DNA of 64,000 bases from Sphagnum compactum (GCA_965153455.1 OZ234498.1:5890001-5954000), one strand, 5' to 3'; positions 12,601-25,094 are shown, numbered from the stretch's first letter. Numbers and translations: made by a program. The notes: generated by a model from the sequence alone, not told the origin.

Positions 12601-13099
12601 GGAATTTAGTCAATTAGTTAAAGGCCCAAAATGGACCCTGTCTGGGTATGCAACGCAGGATATGTTGTCTTTAGCAAATTTTAGTCAAATTGTTGTAGAT
12701 TGTATCTGCTGCTGTACTGTTGGTTTTTGACAATAGAGAAGTCTTTACTTTCTGATACAGCTGAAGCACCCCTCGCTCACTATGGTTTTGTTGTCTATTG
12801 CAGTTATTTTATGGATGTTGACTGCAGCGTGTATAAAGTCTGGAAGGCCGCAAATTGCAAGAAAAGCGATAGAGCAGGTAGAGAAACGGCTGTCTAAAGA
12901 TGGGTGGCCAGAATATTATGATGGCAAGGCTGGACGATATGTGGGCAAACAGGCACGCAAGTTTCAGACATGGTCCATAGCTGGGTACTTGGTTGCAAAG
13001 ATGATGTTGGAAGACCCTTCAAATTTGGGGTTAATTGCATTGGAAGAAGATAAGAAAATGAAGCCTGCTCTTACTAGATCTGCTTCATGGACTGCTTAA
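9654..13099 (+). CDS. CINV: Alkaline/neutral invertase (GH100), cytosolic type
   Basis: Hydrolyses sucrose to glucose and fructose in the cytosol. Five exons are read: 9654-10124, 11010-11171, 11454-11723, 11965-12523 and 12804-13099, all with GT-AG introns and closing phases, giving 585 residues. The first ATG at 9654 is used; a second in-frame ATG lies at 9678. No transit peptide is evident, which fits the cytosolic clade. The N-terminal regulatory part (1-110) is variable; the GH100 core follows. It includes [20 protein letters not shown] from residue 158, the VDSGFWW segment whose Asp239 matches the catalytic acid, and the EGKEW segment (461-465) that carries the second catalytic residue. 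The tail RSASW (579-583) matches the Arabidopsis CINV1 motif whose phosphoserine binds 14-3-3 proteins. An AATAAA lies at 13159-13164. The gene looks intact. Confidence 0.95.
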
Positions 13100-14620
13100 G
13101 TATTTTTTAGAACAGTGCATGCATAACCCATCCCCACTTTGTATAAGAACCCCACAACAATAAATTGTGCATAGATTTCATTTACCCCAAGAATAGATTG
13201 GTGAGGCCAGCCTGCCAGGAGCATAAGGAAAAGGAGAACTTTTCTTACATTGCTATTTTTTTCGCACCTCTACTTGATGGTGGTGGTGGGGAGTAATACA
13301 TGGACATATAACATGGACCCAATGGGCATTCAGGGGGGAGAGGGGAGGGGGGAAGAGTTGAAGATGGAAAGTGGGAATGACCTTGTTCAACAGTACTTCT
13401 GTCTTATCAGCAAGTATGTTGACAGTTCAGATGGCCACTTATTGCATCCTTGCACACAAGGAAAAGAATGAGAGAAAATCTATATGTCAGGATGCTGTCA
13501 TGCATCTAGTGGAAAAAAAAAAAAGGTGCAGTGAGGGTAAAAGGGCAAGATGCAGAAATTATCTAGTCTGAAGCATTCTCCCTCTCAAGGTGGCTTATGT
13601 GGATAATTTTTTAAATTCAGAATTCCCCATAAATTTTTAGGGGAAAATGAAAAGCATGACATTCCAGTTTTACACAACTCTTTGCAGCTTTGAATTCAAG
13701 CTTTTGTTTTTTGTTTTAAGGCATTAGAATTGGTTACTTTCCCCTGTAATATGTAGCCATGACTTTTCTTTGGGAATGGAGTGAAACTATAGGTACCAGA
13801 AGAAACTTGGTCTGTTGTGAATGGCAATTTTTTGTTGTTGGAGTTGCACTGGATAGATAAGAGTTGCAGGCTGCCACTGACAATTGTCAGCAGCCCTCTC
13901 CAAACTCCAAACCCACTCTAAACAGCTGACTCAAAGAAGCAAATACATGAAAACGGTAATGTAGAATAGCAAAGGTCTGCTAAGAAAGTTGGTTCTAAAT
14001 ATACATGACTTGATTCTTATCTCACCCAAAAGCCTCATGATGGACATAACTAGAGCTTGAATGCAAAAACCCAAATATCCTACCCTCCATAGGAAGCCGT
14101 GACCAAGTTCTTCTCTTCAGTGACTTCTACATATATGTCTACAGAATCACCATTTTTTCTGAAATTATCAAGCTGCAAAGTCCCCCCACTCCAAACAACA
14201 GCAAATTAGTATGATTTAAACATTGAAATCTGAGGGACCTGAGAGGAGGAGACTGGATGAAGAAGGTGCATGCATGCTCTAATGTATAATTTGTGATTAT
14301 ACTTTCATTTGTGAGAGCTTTAATACTTGCTGAGGTATATTTGTGACTGAAGTGCTTGCTCAGGTTTGGCAATTTGTGATTATCCTTTCACATTCACTTT
14401 CTGCTCTTGGTCTTTTTTTGTCTTCCAAGCTTCTATGGCGCACTTGAAAGTTCCAGCTAAAAATGTTCCAGCTAATTTCAAGTTTCAACTATTCCTTTCA
14501 ACATCTGTAGTCACCAATCCCTCTGCCATGCCCGATTCCTCTACTGATTTACCAAGCCCCTCCACCATTTGTCCATCATCCTCATTGATGTCTGTCTGCT
14601 GCAGTTCTTGCAACTCTGAA
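13100..14620. other. Invertase 3' flank and spacer
   Basis: Holds the invertase 3' UTR (AATAAA at 13159-13164) and then spacer. A purine-rich patch occurs near 13331-13355. The short open stretches here lack motifs and plausible splice partners. No RNA gene is recognised. Confidence 0.45.
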
Positions 14621-14621
14621 G

Positions 14622-15120
14622 GGCAAGACTGTCATGAGCCTTGCTAAAAACACCCCCACAACCAAAGCATCTTTTGTATATCCCACATCAGATCCTGGTC
14701 CTAGTGAACACAGCAAGAAGCCTAAGATATGCTAATGGGAGATAATCATGGTTTTTCAAGATTGACAGGGGCTTCAAGGTTCCACTGGGCTAAGCCAGTT
14801 TGTGGGAAAGATGGGAAAATGAAAATGGCAAGAGTGTCATGCTTGCTGAATACACCCCCACAACAGAAGCATCTTTTGTAGATCCCATGTCAGAACCTGG
14901 TCCTAGTGAACCCAGGAAGAAGAAGCCTAAGAGATGTGAACGGGAGATAAACATGGTATTTCAAGATTGACGGGCTTCAAGGTTCCACTGGGCAAAGAGT
15001 GTCATGCTTGCTGAATACATCCCCAGAACCTGAAGCATCTTTTGTAGATCCCACGTCAGAACCTGGTCCTAGTGAACCCAAGAAGAAGAAGCCTAAGAGA
15101 TGCGAGTGGAAGATGAAATT
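14622..15120 (+). repeat. Three-copy tandem duplication with decayed coding text
   Basis: Copies begin at about 14622, 14828 and 14992 (offsets near 206 and 164; the second copy lacks about 40 bases at its end). Each contains GTCATG(A/C), then a GAAGCATCTTTTGTA block, then CCTGGTCCTAGTGAAC, and reads in one frame as ASFVDPTSEPGPSEP followed by a lysine-rich, nuclear-signal-like KKKKPKRCE in the third copy. Stops interrupt the frame between copies. A diverged relative of the 3' half lies at 19585-19670. The parent protein is not recognised; it may be transposon-derived. Confidence 0.6.
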
Positions 15121-15217
15121 TTTTTTCTCGCAATCGTGTAGACTGTCACTCAAATCATCCTCGAAGTACTTTTATCAGACTTATTTTTTGTTTTCTTCAT
15201 GCAGCAGAACATGATGT

Positions 15218-15281
15218 CTGTCTGTCTGTCTGTCTGTCTGTGATGGAGACTAGACACTCTAGGGCCTCTAGTCTCCATCAC
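15218..15281. repeat. GTCT microsatellite joined to a 15-bp inverted repeat
   Basis: A TGTC tetranucleotide run (about 15215-15240) leads straight into GTGATGGAGACTAGA (15240-15254), whose perfect inverted copy TCTAGTCTCCATCAC lies at 15267-15281, with a 12-base loop. Confidence 0.6.
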
Positions 15282-15881
15282 ACTAGTGTGTGAGGAAAAT
15301 TGAGGGGGTGACAGGAAGAGCAGCAGCTTCTTGTGCACAGCATAAGGGGCTGCCTACAGTTCAAAAACTACTCACATGAGTACCTTGAGTACCTGCAAAG
15401 CAGCTTTTTCTACTTGGTCCAAGAAGCAATGAGAAAATTCCAGCAGGTTTTTGCCCTTCTTTTATTGCAAGCTCACAATCTCAGCAAATTGTGAAATCAT
15501 TGAGCAGGTTGAACAAAAGAATCAAATTGAACTAGTTGTGGGTGATGGAGTGTACATAATCTTCTTCACACACGTCCATTTGAGCGCCAGGATTGAATGT
15601 AGAGCTTGTTTGACACTAATTACTGGGCATAGATTGCAAAAAGCAGGACCATGTACATGTCCCATCCAATCTTTGAGAGACCTGCGTCCACCTTCTTGTT
15701 GCCTGAATCATATTATTACCTCCACAAATTCAAACTTGTGTCCTCAGTTGAGTCTCGAGCATCTTCCAACAAACCTGGGCTTGAGATTTGAAGGCAAAGA
15801 GCACAATCCTGCTGGTTATTGATCTAGTCTCTACAATTCTTTTTGTGTTGCCCTCAAATTTCCACCAGGCCGGCTATTAGA
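15282..15881. other. Spacer between the convergent invertase and glyoxal oxidase genes
   Basis: No gene is supported. The 3' UTR of the glyoxal oxidase gene (minus strand) should occupy the right part. One plus-strand open stretch (15451-15822) has no recognisable features. Confidence 0.4.
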
Positions 15882-17847
15882 TTAACCTACATGAACCCAC
15901 TGGGCCTGGCTTGGAATGCCATTTGACACAGCAAAGAGCATGTAGTAAGCTGAGGGTGCAATCACAGAACTGGGTGGTGCTGTAGTAGCCACTGTATATG
16001 TACCCCCTCCCACAGCAGCTGGCGCTGCAGTCTCAAGCTGTAACAGCCTTTGCCCCTGCACAAAAAACAACAATTTCCAATAAACAAAAAGGATTTTGTA
16101 CAAGCGTTGTTCAGCCCAAGGATGAGATTGAATGCAGTTTTTGGAAGATCCAGTAGATGGTGTTCAAAGAGGCTGATCAGGAGACCTACAGCTTTTTGAA
16201 GACCATGGAAGCTTGCAAGAGCAATTTGATCATGTAATACCGGAGGTCTATTCAATGGGACAAGTGCAGTGCAGGATCTTCTTGTGCAGGATACACATTG
16301 TGTAGAAGATGAGCTATACCTGGGCGAAGGAGTGAGTCGAATACGGAGCGCTCAGCAGATTCAGATCAATAAATTTGGGATTACCGTTGTTGATTGTGGC
16401 TGTGAAGGCTGCACCATAGGCCAATTCTCCCGGAGCGTTGGCTATCGCCGGCGCACCGGCCGCGAGGTAAGGTGGTGAGAATCTCTCGATTCTCAACTCC
16501 GTCGGTAGATATCCAGTCAAGGTGTAGAATTGGTGTGTGTTACTGCCGGCAATCAGCACGCTTGCGTCGGGCAAGACGTTAGCGGTAGAGTGGTAGACGC
16601 GAGGAATGTCGGTGGCCGTCAAGGTTTGGAAGCGAGTGCCTGGGGCGCCATTGGGATTGTACAACACGGGTGTTGTCACGGGGTTCTGCTCATTTCCCCA
16701 TCCTTGTGCACCATTGGCGGCTCCGTTGACGATGAGCACGTTGCGGTCAGGTAAGAGCAACATGTCGCCCATGTTGCGTCTCAAGGGCATGTTCTCAAGT
16801 GCCCACCCCGGATTTGCGTCCAAAGGCGCAATTCGTCCGCATGATTGGGTAGCCGGGATGGCGGCTCCAGGGTTCAGGAATGCACCGTAAGTGGATCCGC
16901 CACAAACAAGAATCTCTGCATCTGTCCAGCCATTGAACCCGGACAATGGCAACAGGACCGAGCTCCCAGCCGACGGATAGTTTCTCGGGCCCCCAGGTAG
17001 GGTGGGGAGGTTGGCGGCGACGGTGTTGGTTTGCCAGTCGTAGAGAATGGAATCCTGATTAGCAAAGATGAAGAGCTGGTTGTTGGGCAGCAAATGCACG
17101 TAAGGGTACAAGTTGTCGTTTTGAGCATCGTTTGCCTGCAACCAGCCACACACCCACCCCCCAATGTGAGAAGATAACTCAGAGCTTTCCCACATTCAAG
17201 CACACACTGGGGGAGTTGTGCCAAAACTTTATTGTTGATCAATCTGATCCGAATGAATTCAAGAGAACTTCAGAGAAAAACAGGGGTTACGCCTAGTGCG
17301 ACACAAATCTCTCTCAACTGCAGAAACGAGGAACAGGAACAAGAGGAACGCAGAGGATCGGAGAGTTTTAAGAAGGTCATGTTACATCTGCAATCAAAGG
17401 AACATAGGTAGTGCCTCCGCCGTTGGCTGGCACATACTCCACAGTCGCAATTCCGCGTCCGCCGACGACGATTTGGGTCCCATCCGGCAATTGTGCATTG
17501 GTGGCGTACCACCGTCCGTTCTGCAACGGGACGTCGGTCTCTACCCAGTTGCAATCACCATCTCCTCCGCATGGAGCGAAAGTTCTAATCTGCAGGGATG
17601 CAACACAAAGCACGAATTGGCAGATGAGTCCCCTTCAGATGAGTGAAGAACTGTTGTTTCTTGAGGACCAATTCATGGGCCTGCAATTATTCACAGATCA
17701 TGGGTTGCTCAAGGATAATATTATTCAAGTCTAGTCCAAGAATTTCAAGGCTAGAATCTCGAATTGCAAGTTTTCTTCTTTAAGCTGCCGTGACTTTTGA
17801 TCTTATTTCTTGGACGTTTGAAAGCAACGAATATTCCGTAGTGAAGT

Positions 17848-17881
<34 letters not shown>

Positions 17882-18696
17882 CTGAAGGGAGCCCCCTCGA
17901 CTCTCCAGCTGCTCAACAATTGAATACATATATTACCTTGGAAAATCCATCGTTGTCTCCACCGGTTTGCACGAGAGTGCCGTCGCCATTGAACTGTCCC
18001 GAGGAACACCAGGTGTCGGTTTCAATGAAAAGAGGCCTAATGGTGTTGGTACCCAAGTCGAGGACAGCAGAGTGAGCTGTGCAGTCGTGTGTGGAGCTCT
18101 GCTTTCATGACAAACCAGATAATGCAGAAATTTTCGGGAAGTTAGAATTGGCTTATTAGCTAGTCTCAAGTTGATATTTAAATATGAGATCCGATCGTTG
18201 ACCATTAGGCGCTTATAATTCCCATGTTATTCCAGCTGCTGCATGCAGCCCAATTATCCGGAAAAGAATTACAACCAGCTGCTACAGCAGCTTCGATCGA
18301 CTTCCGAACTCGCGGCCAGACAAGTTTTACTCATGAAGAACATCCGAATCATATTCAACGGAAGCTTGCAGAATGACTGATCACCTGGTCATTGGGATCG
18401 TTGCGACAAACTCCATCCGGTAAGGGAAGCTGCGAAGGTCCAATATCCGTCCTGTCCAGCAACACAGCAGTATTGTAATGGGTAACCGCGGTGTGCATAG
18501 ACGCAATGCCCGCATTGTTGACAATAACCTCCCACCCTCCTTGTGCCTCCACTTGCATCATCATGAGACTCGACATCATGAACGCCGCCAGCTGAAACCC
18601 CAACAACAGTGTCATGATGTTGCGGAGCAGCAGCGTTGCAGATCGCCTTCTCCAATTAGATTTACACATCGACTTCTCTTTCACAACTGTGTCCAT
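15882..18696 (-). CDS. GLOX: Secreted glyoxal oxidase-like copper radical oxidase
   Basis: Oxidises simple aldehydes to acids with release of hydrogen peroxide in the apoplast. Five minus-strand exons, 18385-18696, 17937-18098, 17386-17589, 16320-17135 and 15882-16055, keep phase and give 555 residues, usual for plant GLOX. The ATG at 18696 is used because the frame further upstream opens only with GTG. An N-terminal basic stretch and a hydrophobic segment (about 20-47), with cleavage likely near VEAQ-GG (49-54), make a signal peptide. The ligands of the galactose oxidase/GLOX family are all present: Cys135 in WCSSGQF and Tyr186 in GRWYATNAQLPDG (the cross-linked pair), Tyr407-His408 in PRVYHSTANVLPD, and His494 in STHSFAQ. 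A C-terminal beta domain follows. A (GA)n tract lies in the second intron at 17851-17879. It faces the invertase gene tail to tail. Confidence 0.93.
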
Positions 18697-18754
18697 TTTG
18701 ATACTCAGATCACTGAAACTATAAGTGCAGAATTTGCAGCTCACGATCACAATT

Positions 18755-19700
18755 GCAGCAGCAGCAGCAGCAGTTCTACTGAATTTTCAAATTCTTAGAG
18801 ATCTCCCAGATCAACTTTCAACAAGATTTGACAAGTAGTTTGCGAAAGAGTAAACACTCATTTCGACCTTCATGTGATCCACACTAGTCCTCATAAGACA
18901 GTTGCAATTAGCAAAAGCCTGCAAGTCTCTCTTTGGTCACGTCCTGATGATGTCCAAGTGAGCTTCTAGCTAGAGATGGTAAACTGGTGTATTGCTTCTG
19001 CTGCTTCTGCTGCTTCTGCTGCTGCTACTACTACTGCCAGTGGCCTTGGGACTGCTATGAGACTGTGATGGGTTTGGCAGCCTACAAATACTGGAACCAA
19101 AAAGGAAGTGGGCTACCACCACCAACACAGACAGACCCACATGTGTGCTGGTTGCTGTGTTGCAAGACTTTTCCAACATCACTGAGTTCAGCAAAAGGCC
19201 AAAAAGAACTCAATGAAGTTTAGGAACACTCTAATGATTATTTCTCCATTCCATCAAAACAATACAAACCAGCTGCAGCTCTGGAGTTGCTTAGAATACC
19301 CAATTGATCAAAGCAATTGGGTAGTTTTATATTTCTCACCCAACAATAAACACAAGGCCGATGATATATCTATCTTATGGCCCATGGATTAGACATGATC
19401 AATGATGCCAATGATCAGGACTTCACTTTTTGTGTGTGTGTGTGTACAGCAAATTGAATTCAAGCATGCACATTGTTACTACTCTGGTGCAAAATTTTGT
19501 ACAAGCAAAAAAAAATTCTTTGCTAATTCCATGTTCATGCGTAATATATAAGTTACTTACTCATGTCCACTCATCATCAAGATGGTTTTTTCAGGATCTA
19601 TGGGTTTCAAGGAGAATCTGCTGGGCTGAAATATGAGTTTGTGACAAGGATGGGAAAATATAAATGGTCAAATGTTAAGCAAGATCTGCTCTGACATTGA
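18755..19700. other. Glyoxal oxidase upstream region with CAG/CTG repeats
   Basis: Contains a short CAG-type run at 18761-18776 close to the gene start and a CTG/CTT-rich stretch at about 18988-19036. A diverged copy of the repeat seen at 14.75-14.84 kb lies at 19585-19670 and reads GFQGESAGLKYEFVTRMGK in one frame, resembling the decayed frame there. A TG run lies at 19429-19444. No complete gene. Confidence 0.45.
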
Positions 19701-21494
19701 AATTGAAGGGAGGGACAAACTTTTGATGGGCACCAAAAATTTTAACTACTTCATCAAACATTTTGGAATGAGGAAGCTAGTGCATCAAGGTTAAGCTTGG
19801 GGGTGGTTGCTATTGGGACATTTTTTTTTATGTCCTACTAATAATGCTCATGTGTGCAAAATGAAAAGGTGTATGCATCCAAAGGATGTGACAATATTGT
19901 TGTCCAAGTTGGAAATGGGTGACTAGGTAGGGTAGAAGAGAAAAATATTTGTAATTTTGTTGCAATATCCATGGATGTCAGATAAACCTACTAGATACTA
20001 CTAATTGTTTGGATCTCCACACAGTGGCAATCATATGGGTGTAAAACTGAAGGGCCATGGATAGTTCTCACCCACCTCATGGTCTTGTAATGTTAACTAG
20101 TAATGGAAGGTTCGGTGAACAAAATAAAAAATAAAAATGATCAATGGGGGGAGGGGGTTTTGTGTTTGTTTGGTGTTGGGGTTGTTGGGGTTCAATTTTT
20201 AAAAGCCATTGCGTATTTGCAAAGTCTTTGTGTAGTATTGGGGGGTTGGGTGTTCATTAAATTAAGAAAAGGCAGGAAGGATGGGACCTTTTTGGTGTTC
20301 GGGGTGTTTTGGGGGCAATTTTATATAGGGTATCGAATATTGGCAGAAACTTTGTTTAGTATTAGACACATGGGCTATCCTTTTAAAGAGAGGCAATTGA
20401 TCACAAATCTAAAGAAACATTTAACAATGTTCCAAAACTTAATTGTGTTTTCATAAATTATCATCAACATCAATGAGCCCTAAGTTAAGATACTAAAATT
20501 TTAGACAATATAAATGAGCTCATATTTTGTCGATTCTCCTCAATTGTGTGCACATTTTCTCTTCAAAAATTTGCAATACATTCACAAGCATTTGGGCAAA
20601 CCTCAATACAACTCATATGCTTGTGGGCAAACCTCAATACAACTCATAATTTTCCTTTGTTCTATATCACTTTTCTCCACATGTCATGTCTAGAAGAAGA
20701 AGCACATATGAATTTTTTTTTGATGTTTTCTAGAAAAGGTTAAGTTCTAGTTCAAAAGTCTTGAGAGATAGAATAGATGACAATAGACCAACATAAGAAG
20801 TAGCCATAGAAGGATTACAACCAAATACGATTAAAAATGTAAAAGAGAATGAAGTAATTATAGAAGAGTTGAAATCAAATCTAACTAGAGATGAAAAAGT
20901 GCAACAAGTAGGCATAGTGCAATTGTAGTAAAATTTGATTAGAACTGAACAATTTCTAGAAGTAGCCATAGAAGAATTGCCATCAAATTTGATCAGAAAT
21001 GCAGAAGTGCAAAAAATGAACGTAGAAGGTTTGTAACGGTATTTGAAGGACAATGGAGAGGTTAGAAAATTGGAAGCGAAAGGAAGAGAAGATATAGAGA
21101 TTGAAGTTTTGGACAAGATTTACAATGAAAAGTATAAGTAGTACACCTCTACTATCATTGAGTTTTCAAGTTTATAGTCCTATCTTCATTACCTAGCAAT
21201 TCAAAGAGGGGCAAGTTCCAACGAGCTCAAGCTTCACTTTCATTGAGCTTTATTCTCACAATGGGCACAACAACAACATATCACAATTTGCTTTGGGAAG
21301 ATTTTTCAAATTTTTTCAAATTGTATTTTAGTTTTAACATTCTAAGGTGGCATGCAAATCAAACATATCTAACAATAATAAAAAATTTGTTCTCTTAGGC
21401 AAATTACAAGAAAAATAAAAGTGTTCAATTTAGCAGCTGGAGGCTAGGGCTAGAAGGGAAGGGGATTCATGATGTTGCATGTGTCTCACAAGAA
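19701..21494. other. Spacer without a supported gene
   Basis: AT-rich sequence with G-rich patches near 20150-20300. The open stretch at 20103-20456 shows no known motif. On the minus strand 20730-21116 is open and low in complexity, with loose internal repeats around TCNNCNAAAT-like words; it is not judged to be a gene. Confidence 0.35.
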
Positions 21495-22853
21495 TTGAAA
21501 TGGAGTGGCATTGACCAAGAAAACATCCCACCTAGGTCAAACCCCATATGTAAGCCTCCAAAGGCTTATAGAATACCAACAATGACTTGGAAAGTGAAGT
21601 GGACAAATGAAGCATTTGAAGAACTAATGGATGCCATAGAGAGTGGCAACACCATGTTAAGGAAGGCAAGTAGGTTTTGAAGCATACCCTTAAACTCCTT
21701 ATTTAACCATTTAAATGGTAAAACATGAACAAAAAAGGTCAGGGTGAAATGAATATTAGCAACAAAAGAAGATGTTATAATAGTTACTTGGATTTTGGCT
21801 ATGCAAAAAGCAAGTCTATCAATTAACATACAACAACTAAACCTCAAGATAACATAAATCACTTAAACCATACCAACACCATTTTAGAATGGGTTTCTAA
21901 GATATAGTTAATGGTATCGGTTCAAGCAACACCATTTAAATCTGTCTATTTGTCAAGTAGAAGGATTGGAAATATGTACAACAAAAGGACTAACTTGACA
22001 ATCTTGCCAAGCATTTTACAACAATTTGTAACTTTTATATAATAAAAAATTAATTAGCAAATTGCGAAGGGAACAATGTTGAAATTAGAATTTAGGTAGG
22101 CAAATAAGTGAGGGCAAAAACATTAGCAAAACATGGTTCACAACAAGTTTATAATACCATTCCAAAATCTAGGGAAGGGTTTGCTATGAATTGTGTAGTT
22201 AATGTTGCAAGAGGCTTTTTGCCAACATTTTACATTTTCAAAGGTGAAAAACTACAAAAAGATTAAATCAAAGATTGTAACCAAACACGTGTATGGCAAT
22301 GCAGAAAAAGATTTGGATGACAACGTTTTTTGTTCAAAGAGTTCCTAGGTTTTTTCAAGATGTCATTTTTTGATGTGATCGTTCTAACTAATGATCACCT
22401 ACTAATTTTGGATGTGCATGAATCACATATTACTTTACAAGCAATAAAGCAAGCCCATCAATTTGATTTAAACATGGTTACTTTACCATCACATATTTCA
22501 CATGTTCTATAACCCTTGGATGTTTCATGTTTCAAGCCATTCAAAACTACATTGAAAAAGGAAAGAAATGGGACCATGGTAAGAAATAATTATAGTGAAC
22601 CAGATAAGGTCACATTGGCTAGGTGAGTAGACAAGGCATTGGACCAAGCATTATCAAAAAATAATATTGGATCTAGGTTTAAGGTTACATGGATTTGGCC
22701 ATTGAATCTAATGGCTATGGATGAAAATCAGCCCTGTAGAATATACATAGCACAACCTACAAACATGGAGGAAATAAAATATTCCAATTCAAAATCAAAA
22801 GAAGAGGAAAATCAAGAATGTGGTGAAAAACAACAAAAGAGCTCTTCAACATA
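21495..22853 (+). mobile_element. Degenerate pogo/Tigger-type (DDE_1) transposase
   Basis: The 5' part (21570-21690) reads as a Psq-type helix-turn-helix: FEELMDAIESGN then LRKASRF. About 600 bases later (22290-22850) the catalytic part reads FLFKEFLGFFK-like text, LLILDVHESHIT (normally LILDGHGSH, holding the second catalytic Asp) and LNMVTLPSHISHVL followed, after a TAA in place of Gln, by PLDVSCFKPFKTTLK. These are hallmarks of the Tc1/mariner-pogo DDE_1 family. Frame breaks and stops occur throughout, and terminal inverted repeats with TA duplications were not found, so this is a dead fragment. Confidence 0.7.
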
Positions 22854-23484
22854 ACAATTACATTTAAAACTACAAACACAAATAAAGAATAAGAAACAAA
22901 TGAACTTCGTTCTTATGTGGACATGCCACATAACCCTATTGCAACGCAAATGGAAGGACTAGCAAACATTACCACATTAGTAGTAGACAAGTAGAAAACC
23001 TTTCAATGTAAAAAGAAGGAGAAGAGTATAGTCCTTCAAGTTCGACAAAAGAGGCCTCACAAGTTGTTAATGTTGCCCCATTTACATGCAAAAAAATGAA
23101 AGGAAAGAAACCATTAATTAATTACAACATATCCCATGTAGTCACTTTTGAAGAGTATTTGAACATTATGTGATCAAAAGCTATGGCCAAGGTAGCAATA
23201 GATGAAATTTGATAATGTAAGCAAAAGAAAATGAATAGAGGAGGTCAAGAAAGATAAATAAAACCTTGATTGTTATTAATTGTGCAACTCAAAGGTCCAT
23301 AAAAAATAAACAAAGGTAGTGTTCATGCAAGCTCAATCTTTAATTAGGAATGCAAGAAATCAATTTCATAACAACTTTAAGGTCAAATTGGCAAGAATGC
23401 AAGTTACTAGACATGTTTTAGCTAGGCACGAAACCATTTTTATTGAATAAATGTAAAAACAAGGGGGTCAATCAGATACATCAC
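22854..23484. other. Spacer, AT-rich
   Basis: Probably the 3' flank of the pogo remnant. No gene, RNA or clear repeat is seen. Confidence 0.35.
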
Positions 23485-23960
23485 TAAAAGACAACCATCA
23501 TCATGGGTAGCAAATTAGAAGGGGAGGACCATCAATACGAACATCAAACAAAAAAACAAGACAATTATCACTAGGAACAATACACACTAAGAAGGAAATG
23601 ACTATCATTTAGGCATCAAAAGAAGGAAACAATTAGCACCAAGAACAATGGATCAAAAAAAAGAAACGACCATCATCATGGGCAATAGATCAAAAGGACA
23701 CAATTATCACCAAGAAGAATAGACGAGAAGAAAGAGACAACCTCACCAAGACTAGTGCTTCAAAAGAAGGAAACGACCATCACCCAAAATAACAGATGAA
23801 AAGAAGAAGACAACCATCACCAAGGCCAACACATCAAAAAAAAAGATGACCATCACCGAGGTTGGAAGTACATCAAAAGAAGGAAATGAACATCACCACC
23901 ACCAACAAATCAAAAGAAGGATATGAATGTCACTATGGCCAACAAATCAGAAGACCTTAG
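23485..23960. repeat. Degenerate minisatellite field
   Basis: About a dozen irregular units of roughly 35-45 bases combine CATCACCAAG or CATCATCATGGG with ATCAAAAGAAGGAAACGACC-type words. Isolated further units occur near 24035-24070. Units are strongly diverged and no open frame runs through the field. Confidence 0.6.
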
Positions 23961-25094
23961 ACCACAAAATGATCCTTACCTTGCCACGCCACTTGCATTA
24001 CACACACCTATGCTTATGAAGGTAACAAAATGCAAATCAATAAAAGGAGATGAACATCACCAAGGCCACAAAGGGGGCTGATGCTACTTGCTGGCAAATG
24101 CTTGAATCACTTGGAAGGGAAATTTTGTAACAAAAGTTGCAACAACAAGATCTAAGGAATTCAACATAGTTGGTAGCCTAGCTGAAGGCAGCTTAATTCA
24201 AAGTACATAGTTCAAATAATAATGCAATAAGAACATGAAGTGTTGAATGCAATAAGAGGATGAAGAAACCATTGCAATAGCAATAATAGGGGAAGATCGA
24301 GATTATTGTTTGCTGGCAACACCCATCTTTGTTCCATTCTTACTATCAACATCACAAACGCCCTCACCATTGATCTAAACCATAAATCCAAACAAATTTT
24401 TCAATCGTGGATGAAAATTGAAGAGGATTCCAGAGGGCTATTAACTTGGCAAACAATGTGGAGTGTTTGGTGAACATAAGGATTTTGATCATACATGAAG
24501 AATTTTTTAATTGTTTGTAGGGTGAAATTTTTTTGGAATTAGGGTGGTAAGTGTGTACCATCTTCGAAAAAAAAAAAAAAAGTGAAAGATCCTCCTTACT
24601 CCTTTGGAGGGGCATAACTTCTACAAATCTAAATGGAATTGGATGATTCAAAAGTTGAATGAAGCACCCATAGAGGGGCTACAAATTATTCATAGACTCT
24701 ACCACCAATCGAGTGATAGCTAGGATGTTATTGTCTGATAACCCACTAAATGTTCAGTCATAGGCTTGTTTACCCTAACTAACTAACTAAGAAGAAAAAA
24801 GGCAACAAATCCATCAAAACCAATGTGCATATAATGTGGGAATGCATTGTAAGAAATACAATGATTTCTGCGTATACCCACATCAAAAACAATTACCCAT
24901 TCTCAAGTAAAGGAAAGCTTCAAATATATACCGACCAAGTAGGGTAGAAAAGAGAAATAAGAGCACCCCATTGCAAAGATGGTGCAATCCCAGAAATGAA
25001 CACATTTGTGGAAGGATACTGCAGAATTGATCACATGCCCATCCATGCTTCACAAATGGAAAACCACAAAGGCCTTCCAACCGTCACTGCAATA
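23961..25094. other. Spacer before the reductase pseudogene
   Basis: No gene is supported. An A run lies near 24566-24581. Minus-strand open stretches (24364-24651, 24883-25080) lack motifs. Confidence 0.35.

Noticed and set aside
16530-16890. Plus-strand open frames opposite the glyoxal oxidase
   Set aside because: They are shadows of the large fourth exon of the minus-strand gene.
18697-18750. Longer N-terminus for the glyoxal oxidase
   Set aside because: The upstream frame begins with GTG; the ATG at 18696 gives a plausible signal peptide.
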